Origin: Trinickia terrae
GTDB taxonomy: Bacteria > Pseudomonadota > Gammaproteobacteria > Burkholderiales > Burkholderiaceae
Direction of reading: 5' to 3'
NCBI RefSeq assembly: GCF_005144415.1
Contig: NZ_SWJE01000027.1
Location: forward strand, 1 to 62,549
DNA length: 62,549 nucleotides
The notes under the pieces were generated by a model. That model did not search any database, had not been told where the DNA came from, and was given only the letters and a program-made list of their open reading frames with translations. A program made the position numbers and the translations under genes. Shown here one piece after another: positions 30,966 through 39,221 of the stretch. The stretch's first letter is position 1, and each line of letters opens with the position of its first letter.

Positions 30966-32377
30966 CGACGACACGGCCTTCCACGAGCGAGATGCTCGCG
31001 AAATTCGCCTACTCATTCGACCCGTCCACAGTCAATGATGAGCACCTTCGGACGTGCGCCAGGGCGATTACGGATACATACGCAGTGTGCATGGCCGGCG
31101 CAAACGAGCTAGCGGCAGTACGCATGCGCAAGTACATCTACGGCTTGGCTCTTGGCGCCGGTGGTGAACAACAACTCGGCTATGGAGCCGCTCGCCTGTG
31201 GGGGCGGGGCATTGCGACGACGGTAGAGTGCGCAGCACTTCTGAATGGCACGTCCGCCCATGTGCTGGACTTCGACGACGCCTCATCGTCGATGGGGGGG
31301 CATCCGAGTGTAGCGTTGCTGCCGGCGCTGATTGCGTTGGCTGAGTGGCGGGATATCAGCGGTTTGCGGCTGGCCAGCAGCTATGTGGTCGGCTATGAAA
31401 TCGCAAGCAAACTGGGTAGCGCGCTCAGTAAAGCGCACTACGATCGCGGATGGCATATGACTTCCTCGATTGGGACAATCGCCGCCGCCGCCGCATGTGC
31501 GCATCTATTGGAATTGGAGTTCGACCAGACCGTTTCAGCGATTGGTCTTGCCGTGTCCCAAGCTGCCGGAACACGTCAAAACTTCGGCTTCGACGCAAAG
31601 TCGTTTCAGGCCGGCCAGTGTGGTGCGGCGGCACTGCGCGCCACGCTGCTTGCCGAGCAGGGTTTTACGGCATCTCCGCTTGCGATGGATGGTGAGGCCG
31701 GCTACACGTCCTTGTATTCGAAGTCGGAAGACATCTCGCAGGCGATGCTCACGCTGAATACAGCGCCACTTGAGATCGATCGTGCGGGGGTGGAGATAAA
31801 GAAGTATCCGGCCTGTTACGCAGTCCATCGGCCGCTGGATGGCCTGTTCCAGGTCAAGCGAGAGTTTGGTATTCGGCTGGACGACGTCGAATCAATTTAC
31901 ATCAAGACGAGTTACGGGACGCTATCCCCCCTATTGCGACGCTTGCCCGAGAACGGCGTCGAGGGGAAGTTCAGCATGGAATATGTGATTGCGGCGGCTC
32001 TGGAAGACAACGAGATTCGTCTCTCCACATTTACCGATGAAGCGGTGCGTCGACCGCGACTCCGAAAGGTCATGGCTTCCGTGAAATCCATCGAATCGCC
32101 CGGCGAGATCACGCCGCGTTGGGCAGAAATATCGGTGCACATGAAAGACGGGCGCCAGCTATCACAGCGTATCGACGCGCTCCGCGGCGACGCCTCCAAT
32201 CCGCTTTCCGATGACGACTTGCTCGCAAAAGTTTCGGATTGTCTTGCATGGGCGGGCAGTCCGATCGAAGCCGCAAAGCTCTATCGAGGCGCGAAGCTGA
32301 TCAGGACTGGCAGCGTGCGCGAAGTCTTGAACGCGATCGAGAGCACACAAGTTTTACCGGAAAGAGGTATCAGATGA
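30962..32377 (+). CDS. MmgE/PrpD family protein
   Basis: A 471-aa protein of the MmgE/PrpD fold, which includes 2-methylcitrate dehydratase and cis-aconitate decarboxylase. GTSAHVLDFDDASSSMGGHPS carries the conserved Asp/His segment; KSFQAGQCGAAALRATLLAEQGFTA and the C-terminal IKKYPACYAVHRPLD are also family motifs. The GTG start overlaps the CoA-transferase stop. No citrate-synthase-like gene is present, so a methylcitrate cycle is not indicated. It more likely adds or removes water, or decarboxylates, on a tricarboxylic or dicarboxylic intermediate. Confidence 0.88.
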   Translation: MTTTRPSTSEMLAKFAYSFDPSTVNDEHLRTCARAITDTYAVCMAGANELAAVRMRKYIYGLALGAGGEQQLGYGAARLWGRGIATTVECAALLNGTSAHVLDFDDASSSMGGHPSVALLPALIALAEWRDISGLRLASSYVVGYEIASKLGSALSKAHYDRGWHMTSSIGTIAAAAACAHLLELEFDQTVSAIGLAVSQAAGTRQNFGFDAKSFQAGQCGAAALRATLLAEQGFTASPLAMDGEAGYTSLYSKSEDISQAMLTLNTAPLEIDRAGVEIKKYPACYAVHRPLDGLFQVKREFGIRLDDVESIYIKTSYGTLSPLLRRLPENGVEGKFSMEYVIAAALEDNEIRLSTFTDEAVRRPRLRKVMASVKSIESPGEITPRWAEISVHMKDGRQLSQRIDALRGDASNPLSDDDLLAKVSDCLAWAGSPIEAAKLYRGAKLIRTGSVREVLNAIESTQVLPERGIR

Positions 32378-33150
32378 GCATTCTTTATGAAGTGAAGGAT
32401 TCTGTAGCGACCATCGTCCTCAATCGACCGGAGGCGATGAATTCGCTCGACCCGGAGTCGCTCGTGGAGTTGAACAACGCATTTGATATCGCCAATCGAG
32501 ACGAAAGCGTTCGCGTTGTCGTGCTGACGGGCAACGGTGACAAGGCGTTTTGCACAGGATCCGATCTGAAGAAGACCATGCCGCCCAAAGAAAGCTTCGC
32601 GGAGCTCACGTTTGGGAAGCCGCGGTGGCTCTATCCATTCGCCGGAATGGAAATCGACAAGCCGATGATCTGTGCTGTGAACGGCTTTGCGCTTGCCGGA
32701 GGCATGGAGCTCGCGCTGGCGTGTGACATTCGGATCGCTTCCAGCAACGCCCAGTTCGGGCAATCGGAAGTGTGTGTCGGAAGTATTCCGGCTGCGGGTG
32801 GAACCCAACGTCTTCCCAGGATGGTGGGGATGTCGGACGCCATGCTGATGATGTTGACCGGTGATCGAATCGACGCGGAAACCGCCCTGCGGATCGGCCT
32901 CGTGAGCCGGGTGGTGCCGCTGGCGAGTCTGATGGACGAAGCGATGAAAATCGCCCGACGGATTGCCGACAATGCGCCGCTGGCTGTTCGGGCCGTGAAG
33001 CGGCTCGTACGCGATGGTCTTGACTTGCCCCTGCTGACAGCCATTCAAGCAGAGCAGTTCGCACTCGGTTTGCTTCGCGATACCGAGGATCGTCTGGAAG
33101 GACGGCGTGCCTTCCAGGAGAAACGCAAGCCCGTATTCGCAGGCAAGTAG
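32374..33150 (+). CDS. Enoyl-CoA hydratase/isomerase family protein
   Basis: A 258-aa crotonase. VATIVLNRPEAMNSLDPESL opens the fold; the oxyanion-hole segments are FCTGSDLKK and NGFALAGGMELALACDIRIA. Of the two acidic residues used by hydratases, the first position is occupied by Glu in SEVCVGSIPAAGGTQRLPR. The ATG overlaps the stop of the PrpD gene (ATGA). In context it would hydrate the enoyl-CoA formed after CoA activation. Confidence 0.9.
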   Translation: MSILYEVKDSVATIVLNRPEAMNSLDPESLVELNNAFDIANRDESVRVVVLTGNGDKAFCTGSDLKKTMPPKESFAELTFGKPRWLYPFAGMEIDKPMICAVNGFALAGGMELALACDIRIASSNAQFGQSEVCVGSIPAAGGTQRLPRMVGMSDAMLMMLTGDRIDAETALRIGLVSRVVPLASLMDEAMKIARRIADNAPLAVRAVKRLVRDGLDLPLLTAIQAEQFALGLLRDTEDRLEGRRAFQEKRKPVFAGK

Positions 33151-33175
33151 CGGGTGCAAGCACTTTGGAGGCGCG

Positions 33176-34357
33176 ATGAGACAGGTAGTTGTAGCAGGTA
33201 TTGGGCAGACGGTATTTGGCAAATTTTTGCACCGCGGGGTGCGATCGCTGGCCGAGGAAGCGCTGTCTTCCGCTATCGCCGATTCCGGTATCGGCTACGA
33301 GCAAATAGATGTGACGTATTTCGCGAATGCGCTGTCGGGGTTGGTGACAGGACAGGAAACGATTCGAGGACAGGTCGCGCTGCGTAATACCGGCGTGATG
33401 GGGCGTCCGATCATCAATGTCGACAACGCATGCGCATCCGGATCGACAGCGTTTCATCTGGCATGGCTATCGGTCGCGTCCGGTCAGGCAGATGTGGCCT
33501 TGGCTATCGGGGCGGAGAAGCTGACACATGAAGATAAATCCGTGACCTTCGGGGCGTTCGCCTCCGGCGTGGATGTCGAGGAGCGTGCGCGACTTCAAAT
33601 GGAAGCGCCTCAAGGGCACTCGGTATTTATGGACATTTACGCGGAGAGGGCGCGCCGCTACATGGAATTCAGCGGCGCTACGCCCAAGGACTTTGCCCTT
33701 GTCTGCGTCAAGAGCCGGCAGGCTGCGTCGATGAACGAATGGGCGCAGTTTCGTTCGCCGGTGACAGTTGACGAGGTGCTAGGCAGCCGCATGATCAGTG
33801 CGCCGCTGACGCTCAACATGTGCTCGCCGATTGCCGACGGTGCGGCGGCGGCCATTCTGGTAAGCGAGGAGTTCGCGCAACGTGCTGGCGCGCCGCACGT
33901 ATATGTCAAGGCATGCGCGCTTGTTTCCGCAAACAAGGACGGCCTTGGTCCGACGTGTGCGGAAAGAGCGGCGAAGGCTGCTTACGATACCGCGGGATTG
34001 GGTCCCGAAGATATCCATGTCGCAGAGGTTCACGATGCTTCGGCTGCCGCCGAGATCATGCTGTACGAACGACTCGGATTCGCCGCACCCGGAAGGGGAG
34101 TCAGCTTGCTGCGCGCAGGCGACACGTCTGTCGGCGGGCGGCTTCCAGTGAATCCGGGGGGAGGTCTCTTGAGCCGCGGGCACCCCGTCGGGGCCACCGG
34201 AATTGCACAGATCATCGAGCTCACGACCCACTTGCGAGGGACGGCTGGCGCGCGTCAGAGGGAAGGGGCGAAGGCAGCACTGGCCGAGTGCTCCGGTGGG
34301 CAGCTCGGTGCCGATTCGGCACTCGCGGCGGCGACGATACTCACCAACTTCAAATGA
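33176..34357 (+). CDS. Thiolase family protein (SCP2/lipid-transfer type)
   Basis: A 393-aa thiolase of the SCP2-thiolase branch. The nucleophilic cysteine is in NVDNACASGSTAF, the HDAS motif of this branch is in VAEVHDASAAAE, and GHPVGATGIAQI and CSGGQLGADSA follow. Many relatives need a DUF35 zinc-ribbon/OB partner; none is encoded nearby. TTGGAGG precedes the ATG at 33176, 25 bases after the crotonase gene. It would release acyl-CoA products at the end of the pathway. Confidence 0.88.
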   Translation: MRQVVVAGIGQTVFGKFLHRGVRSLAEEALSSAIADSGIGYEQIDVTYFANALSGLVTGQETIRGQVALRNTGVMGRPIINVDNACASGSTAFHLAWLSVASGQADVALAIGAEKLTHEDKSVTFGAFASGVDVEERARLQMEAPQGHSVFMDIYAERARRYMEFSGATPKDFALVCVKSRQAASMNEWAQFRSPVTVDEVLGSRMISAPLTLNMCSPIADGAAAAILVSEEFAQRAGAPHVYVKACALVSANKDGLGPTCAERAAKAAYDTAGLGPEDIHVAEVHDASAAAEIMLYERLGFAAPGRGVSLLRAGDTSVGGRLPVNPGGGLLSRGHPVGATGIAQIIELTTHLRGTAGARQREGAKAALAECSGGQLGADSALAAATILTNFK

Positions 34358-34466
34358 CCTGATCGGCGGGCTGGGCGATTCATCCTGACTTTCTAGAAAA
34401 TTTTATCGGGGTCGTGCCCGGGGCTTCGTAAGGGCGGGGGGCAACCATGGCCCCGCCGCGAGCGGC

Positions 34467-35593
34467 GGCCCGTTGCAAGCGGCTCGCGGTCATCAAAAAA
34501 CTCACTCGCCCTACCGCGTTGTGTTGACGGGCACACCACTGGAAAACAAGGTAGAGGAACTCATCTCCATCGTTCAGTTCGTCGACCAGCATCGTCTCGG
34601 ACCCACCTGGAAGCTGCTGCATGAGCATCAGATCAGGGACGAGGCTGGGCGCGTGACAGGGTACGCCGGACTGGAGACGATCAGCCAGACACTGGCGCCG
34701 ATCATGATTCGTCGGCGCAAGTCCGAGGTGCTGCTTCAATTGCCGAAGCGTACTGACCAGAATCTGCTGGTGCCGATGACCGAGCGGCAGATGGACTATC
34801 ACGTGGAGAATGCGGACGTCGTGGCCCGGATCGTCCAGCGCTGGCGTAAAACGAAATTTTTGTCGGACCGCGACCAGCGAAGACTCACATGCGCGTTGCA
34901 GAACATGCGGATGTCGTGCAACAGCACCTATCTGCTGGATCGGGAGACCGATCACGGCGTCAAGGCTGATGAGTTGGCTGCCCTGTTCGAAACCCTGCTT
35001 GCCGAGCCTGACGGGAAAGCGGTGGTGTTCAGCCAATGGACGCGCACGCATGAGATCGTCATTCGCCGGCTCGAGAAACTCGGCATTGGCTATGTCAGCT
35101 TCCACGGTGGCGTGCCGTCGGACCAAAGGCCTGCGCTGGTGGATAGATGGGAGAAATCTCGCTCGGCGGCCCACGTCTCACCCGCTTCATGAAGGACGTT
35201 GAAAGCGTTACAGGCCACATGGGCGAGATCGAGGCAATGGCCACGGAGGAAGAAGTCGCCAACGCTGCTGCCGCGTCTGGCGAATTGCCCGAGGACATGA
35301 CGACCGCGCAAGCGAATATCGTCGAGGCGCGGGCGCACTCCGGCATCCCGGCCGCTGAGCCCGTGCCGCAAGAGGCGCGCGTTGACCCTTGGTCCGGGCT
35401 GTTGCAGTTCGGCGTGGAGCTTGCGTCGGCGTTGAGCGCGTCCGCCGAGGGGATGGCGGATGCTCATCCGTGGGTCGACCGTGACCCCGCGACAGGCGCG
35501 CAGAGTCTCAAGTTACCGCTGCCGTCGGCGGGTACCGCTAGGCGACTTGCCGATGCGCTGTCTGCAATTTCGTCTGCGTTGCGCGTGAAATGA
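34467..35593 (+). pseudogene. Relic of a SNF2-family DNA helicase (5' truncated, internal deletion)
   Basis: Starting near 34467 in mid-gene, the frame reads SPYRVVLTGTPLENKVEEL (SNF2 motif III), IMIRRRKSEVLLQLPKRTDQ, NMRMSCNSTYLLD and AVVFSQWTRTHEIVIRRLEK, VSFHGGVPSDQRPALVDRW (motif IV region). At about 35147 homology jumps, in another frame, to SLGGPRLTRFMKDVESVTG, the region just after the second RecA lobe, then a C-terminal tail to a TGA at 35593. Motifs I, Ia, II, V and VI are gone. The 5' cut and the internal deletion leave no helicase activity. Similar SNF2 proteins occur in phage-defence islands, but I cannot name the system. Confidence 0.8.
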
Positions 35594-35605
35594 CGGATTC
35601 CATGA

Positions 35606-36294
35606 CTAGGTGAGCGTCAGCTCGTCGAGCGCCGCTCTGACCCACCCGAATCCCCCCGCTCCTGCTCGAGCCGCAGCCCTTGGCGGATTCGGTTATCGCG
35701 CAGGTCGTCGAAGAGCTCCCGCTCTTGTGCCGTGAGTCGCGGCAGATCGCGTGTGACCTGATTGCCTTCTTCTCCCCAGAACGCTTCGTGTGTCATCAGC
35801 GTCGCACGATCCATCAAGAACGACCCGGCGTGCGGGAAGCGGCTGCGCAATTGGTCGAGAATGGCGAAGCCGTGTGTGTCGATGTCGCCCCAGTAATGAA
35901 GCGCACAATCCGTGAGCCATCGAGCTGGCTCCAGTGATTCCCAGCCGTAACCCGCTCCGAACAGCACGATCGATTGTGGAACGTCCGGGAATGCCAGGAA
36001 ATTCGTCTCGTTTTCCGTAATGAAGGCATGCCGGCACTGCAGCGCGAGGCGCGAGAAACTGTCCGCGTCGAGTGCAATGTCCGGCCGCCACACGCCGGGC
36101 AGAAGGACTAGTCGCTCGTCGAGAATGCGAAACCGGATACGAGACGGTTTTTCGCGGAAGCCGTAACGAGCGGAGAACTGTGCAGTGCCGGTCCGGTCGC
36201 CGTCGACTGCCTCGGGTGGTAGCACGAGATCGAGCCATTGCGTGAGCACGCCACGCCGCGCCTCGATGAACTTCGTGTCCACCAACGGAATTTC
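35606..36294 (-). pseudogene. jetD: Wadjet JetD relic (DUF3322/DUF2220), C-terminal portion
   Basis: JetD is the Toprim-domain nuclease subunit of the Wadjet plasmid-defence SMC complex. The remaining ~225 codons run from EIPLVDTKFIEARRGVLTQW (DUF3322) through IVLFGAGYGWESL to HYWGDIDTHGFAILDQLR, the Toprim-like metal site of DUF2220, and LTAQERELFDDLRDNR near the end. The first part of the gene is missing, fused to jetC sequence. In the present frame it stops at 35617. One extra base in the G run at 35652-35657 (C on the plus strand) would restore FGWVRAALDEL, and the frame would then stop at 35606, so a one-base loss also broke the C-terminus. Confidence 0.82.
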
Positions 36295-36296
36295 AA

Positions 36297-36464
36297 TTCG
36301 AGGCCGAACTGATAGGCAAGGCTCGCCGCGAGGATCGTGTAGGCGAGCTTCTCCTTTTGCCCGCCCGATTTGCCCCCAGAGTCGGAATAGTGTTCGAATT
36401 CGCTGTCGTCCTCGCGCCAGCGCTCGCTCGCCGCGAAGAGGAACCAGTTGCGCACGTCGGTCAG
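36297..36464 (-). pseudogene. jetC: Wadjet JetC relic (SMC-like ATPase, C-terminal signature fragment)
   Basis: About 56 codons read LTDVRNWFLFAASERWREDD, SEFEHYSDSGGKSGGQKEKL, AYTILAASLAYQFGLE. The SGGQKEK segment is the ABC signature of the JetC SMC-like subunit. In an intact operon this lies near the end of a protein of over 1000 residues. Upstream it is joined directly to the start of jetA and downstream to the middle of jetD, so it is a short island between two deletions. Confidence 0.8.
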
Positions 36465-36556
36465 CTGACGGCAAGCGGCGCGTGGTCGGAGCGCAATAGG
36501 CGCCAGGCGGGATGGCGCGTGCGCAGCGCGTCGAGGGTGGAGTAATCGAGGGGCAT
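36461..36556 (-). pseudogene. jetA: Wadjet JetA relic (DUF3375), N-terminal fragment
   Basis: From ATG 36556 the frame encodes 31 residues, PLDYSTLDALRTRHPAWRLL then RSDHAPLAVS, followed by TGA. This is the beginning of the DUF3375/JetA kleisin subunit. The stop results from the fusion to jetC sequence, which continues in another frame. A 21-codon open frame (36556-36621) precedes it with a TGATG stop-start overlap and could be the tail of, or a leader for, the former operon; I do not recognise it. Confidence 0.75.
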
Positions 36557-36736
36557 CAGTGCGAGATGACGGGCGTGGCGCCCTTGAGGCGATCGCCGAC
36601 TGAGGCTTGAAAGGCCTTCATCCTACCGCAATTGCCACCCGACTTCGCCGGGCCCCGCGCTGGGACGAGTCTGACGGTATCGACGCCGCGTGACCGGGTG
36701 GGAACGCCGTCCCCACAAGGCTCCAGCCGATGGATT

Positions 36737-36750
36737 GACGATCGAGTGGG
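36737..36750 (+). repeat. Right attachment-site repeat (attR)
   Basis: This is the second perfect copy of the 14-mer found at the end of guaA (18624-18637). It lies between the Wadjet relic and a strong terminator, at the point where accessory genes give way to thpR. The 372-base gap 36557-36928 otherwise holds no recognisable gene. Confidence 0.7.
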
Positions 36751-36818
36751 GAACGAACTTCAGCGGCGAGGCCGAGACGGTATTCTTCGATATCCGATCG
36801 CGGCATCACATGATGCAA

Positions 36819-36857
36819 AACGCCCGGCAGGAGGACACCTGTCGGGCGTTGTTTTTT
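36819..36857 (+). terminator. Strong terminator beyond the island end
   Basis: A 13-bp stem with one mismatch or wobble (36819-36831 with 36838-36850), a 6-base loop, and GTTTTTT after it. It lies 69 bases beyond attR. It may be the original guaA terminator, separated from guaA by the island; that is inference. Confidence 0.75.
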
Positions 36858-36928
36858 GCGCGATCAGCGGGCCGTCATCTGGTTGACGATAATGGATACT
36901 TCCCCGCCGGCGCACTCGCAACTCTGCT

Positions 36929-37528
36929 GTGACCCAACAACTTACGCTACCCGGATTCGATGCGCCCCAGCCAGCCCCGGAGCATCGCTTGTTCCTTGCC
37001 GCGATGCCCGACCCGGACACCGCTGCGCGCATTGCCGAGATGGCCGGACGGTTGCGCTCCGAGATGCATGTCAAGGCCAGGCTGCTGCACCCCGAGCGCC
37101 TGCACATCACGCTGCACCATCTGGGCGACTTTGCGCATTTGCCGGAAGTAACCGTCGCGCGTGCATGCGCCGCGGCGACAAGCATTGACGTGCCGCCATT
37201 CGGCGTGGCGTTTGATCAGATCTCCAGCTTCAACGGCCGGCCTGGACATCGGCCTTTGGTGCTGACGGGGCGCGCCGGACTGGACGAATTGATCGACTTT
37301 CAGCGAAGACTTGGGGACGCCCTGAGAGGGGCAGGTCTGCGTGTTTCACGCGCCCGCTTCACACCCCACCTCACGTTGCTGTACGACGAAGGCAGGTTCG
37401 ATCCGCGCGCGATTGGACCGATCACTTGGACTGTGCGCGAATTTGTCCTGATCCATAGCTGGCTTGGCAAGACGCGCTACGATGTAAAAGGGCGCTGGCC
37501 GCTGAGGGGCGGCGGCCCATCGGTCTGA
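36929..37528 (+). CDS. thpR: RNA 2',3'-cyclic phosphodiesterase (2'-5' RNA ligase family)
   Basis: A 199-aa 2H phosphoesterase with the two required H-x-T/S-x motifs, ERLHITLHHLGD and RFTPHLTLLYDEG. Members hydrolyse 2',3'-cyclic phosphate ends of RNA and can join tRNA halves in vitro. The start is GTG 36929. It is the first intact gene outside the island and is followed by an oppositely directed LysR gene. Confidence 0.9.
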   Translation: MTQQLTLPGFDAPQPAPEHRLFLAAMPDPDTAARIAEMAGRLRSEMHVKARLLHPERLHITLHHLGDFAHLPEVTVARACAAATSIDVPPFGVAFDQISSFNGRPGHRPLVLTGRAGLDELIDFQRRLGDALRGAGLRVSRARFTPHLTLLYDEGRFDPRAIGPITWTVREFVLIHSWLGKTRYDVKGRWPLRGGGPSV

Positions 37529-37537
37529 GGACTCAAT

Positions 37538-38464
37538 CTATTGTCGGCCGGCATGGCATTCTGAAGGACATGTCATCGCATCGCCCAGTTTTTCCAACAA
37601 AAATTCGGCAAAGACCGCGACTGCGGGCGGCACCGGTGGACGGCTCGTGTATACGAGCTGCAGGCCGAGCTCGGTGCTTGCGCGCCGATAGGTTGGCAGC
37701 ACGCGCACCAGCTTCCCCTGCGTGATGATTGACTCAACCATTAACTGCGGCAGCAGCGCAATACCCAGTCCAGCCGTACAAGCCTGCGTCAGCACTCGCA
37801 TGTCGTTGGCCGCGAACCGGCTGTTGATCGACACCTCCTGACTTCCGCGTGGACCCTGCAGACGCCACGTGTTGCGCCCCTGGCGATTGGAAATCGTCAG
37901 ACAGTCGTGTTCGGCCAGTTCGCGCAGCGTGCGTGGCGCAGGGCGCAGTTCCAGATAGGCCGGACTCGCCGCGAGGATCATTGCATTCGGTGCCAGCCGA
38001 CGTACCTTAAAGCCGCTACCGGTCTCGATGCCCATGCGCAAGGCCAGGTCGATGCGCTCGGCGATCAGATCGGTCGGCGTATCGTCGAGCAGGAAGTCGA
38101 GGCTGATGTGTGGATAGCGCGTGTAGAACTCGACCAGCCATTCCATGCCGATGAGCTCGAACAGGCCTGCCATCGCGGCGACGCGAACCGAGCCGGACGG
38201 CGCCTGCGCATCCGCATGGAGCCGCCCGATCTCGAGGATCTGGTCGAGCGCCGGCGCATAGCGCTCGAACAGCGTCTGACCTTCCGCGCTCGGCGCGAGT
38301 TTGCGGGTCGAGCGATGCAGCAGACGTGTGCCGAGTTGCCCTTCGAGTTGATCGATGCGCCGGCTCAGCGTATTTGCCGGCATGCGCAGACGCCGCGCCG
38401 CCTCGGAGAAGCTGCCGGCGCGGACCACCTGGACGAACATCGCCAGATCATTTAGGTCGAGCAT
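37538..38464 (-). CDS. LysR-family transcriptional regulator of the azoreductase cluster
   Basis: A 308-aa LysR regulator (LDLNDLAMFVQVVRAGSFSE, ANTLSRRIDQLEGQLGTRLL), of the CrgA/AaeR-like branch. It is divergent from azoR with a 112-base gap that is AT-rich just upstream of its start (ATTTCTCCAAAAATGG near 38466), a likely operator region. It probably responds to quinones or related electrophiles and controls azoR, the NmrA-like gene, pirin and the DHA2 pump. Confidence 0.9.
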   Translation of the reverse strand: MLDLNDLAMFVQVVRAGSFSEAARRLRMPANTLSRRIDQLEGQLGTRLLHRSTRKLAPSAEGQTLFERYAPALDQILEIGRLHADAQAPSGSVRVAAMAGLFELIGMEWLVEFYTRYPHISLDFLLDDTPTDLIAERIDLALRMGIETGSGFKVRRLAPNAMILAASPAYLELRPAPRTLRELAEHDCLTISNRQGRNTWRLQGPRGSQEVSINSRFAANDMRVLTQACTAGLGIALLPQLMVESIITQGKLVRVLPTYRRASTELGLQLVYTSRPPVPPAVAVFAEFLLEKLGDAMTCPSECHAGRQ

Positions 38465-38576
38465 GAGATTTCTCCAAAAATGGATTAATCAAATCCTATT
38501 TTACCATCTAGTGTGAAACGCTCCCAGTCCCCATACTTGCGGTGTCAAACAGTCATCCCATTCGGAGATACGTTTC

Positions 38577-39182
38577 ATGAAACTGCTGCACATAGATTCC
38601 AGCATCCTCGGGCAAGGCTCTGTCAGCCGTGATCTGTCGGCGGACGTAGTCGCGGCCTTTCGGGGCCGCGATCCCGACCTTGCGGTCGCTCGTCTCGACC
38701 TTGCCGCCACACCGATCGGCCATCTGACGGCAGCACACCTCGCGGCCGCGCAAGGCGCTCCGGTCGACGATGCATTGAAGTCCGACGTTGCCATGGGCCA
38801 GGCCGCGCTCGAGGAGTTCCTGGCAGCCGACATCGTGGTCATCGGCGCGCCGATGTACAACCTTGGCATTCCCTCTCAACTGAAGGCCTGGATCGACCGC
38901 ATCTCCGTCGCCGGGAAGACGTTCCGCTACGGGGAGCACGGCCCGGTCGGACTGTGCGGCGGCAAGAAGCTGATCATCGCCTCGTCGCGCGGCGGCGTTT
39001 ACAGCGAAGGCTCGCCCGCCGCCTTCTTCGATCATCAGGAAACCTATCTGAAGGCGGCCTTCGGCTTTCTGGGCATCACGGATATCACCTTCGTTCGCGC
39101 GGAAGGTGTGGCGATGGGTCCGGAGGCGCGCAGTGGGGCCCTCGCCTCGGCGAAGAAAGAGACCGCGGCGCTCGCTGCGTGA
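38577..39182 (+). CDS. azoR: FMN-dependent NADH-azoreductase
   Basis: A 201-aa flavodoxin-fold NAD(P)H:quinone/azo reductase. [20 protein letters not shown] binds FMN phosphate, [20 protein letters not shown] lines the flavin, and [20 protein letters not shown] completes the site. AzoR enzymes reduce quinones and azo dyes and protect against thiol-specific stress. It is the first gene after the divergent LysR regulator. Confidence 0.93.
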   Translation: MKLLHIDSSILGQGSVSRDLSADVVAAFRGRDPDLAVARLDLAATPIGHLTAAHLAAAQGAPVDDALKSDVAMGQAALEEFLAADIVVIGAPMYNLGIPSQLKAWIDRISVAGKTFRYGEHGPVGLCGGKKLIIASSRGGVYSEGSPAAFFDHQETYLKAAFGFLGITDITFVRAEGVAMGPEARSGALASAKKETAALAA

Positions 39183-39221
39183 GGCCGCACCGCCCCAACG
39201 AATACTCACTGGAGAACAACC

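Larger units (their letters stand above)
18624..36750. mobile_element. Genomic island integrated at the guaA 3' end (about 18 kb)
   Basis: The segment is bounded by a perfect 14-bp direct repeat: the last codons of guaA (18624-18637) and a second copy at 36737-36750. A relic of a tyrosine recombinase lies directly inside the guaA-proximal end, the standard place for a site-specific island integrase. The 3' end of guaA is a known integration hotspot. Gene content between the repeats is accessory: redox enzymes, a CoA-dependent catabolic operon and broken defence genes. Beyond the second copy a strong terminator follows, then thpR. The integrase is broken, so the island is probably fixed in place. 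Confidence 0.75.

Noticed and set aside
30962-32377. 2-methylcitrate dehydratase of a methylcitrate cycle
   Set aside because: There is no methylcitrate synthase or methylisocitrate lyase in the window and the operon partners are CoA-transferases and beta-oxidation enzymes; only the MmgE/PrpD family is assigned.
35606-36556. A functional Wadjet (JetABCD) system
   Set aside because: jetB is absent and jetA, jetC and jetD are fragments in different frames; no complete subunit can be made.
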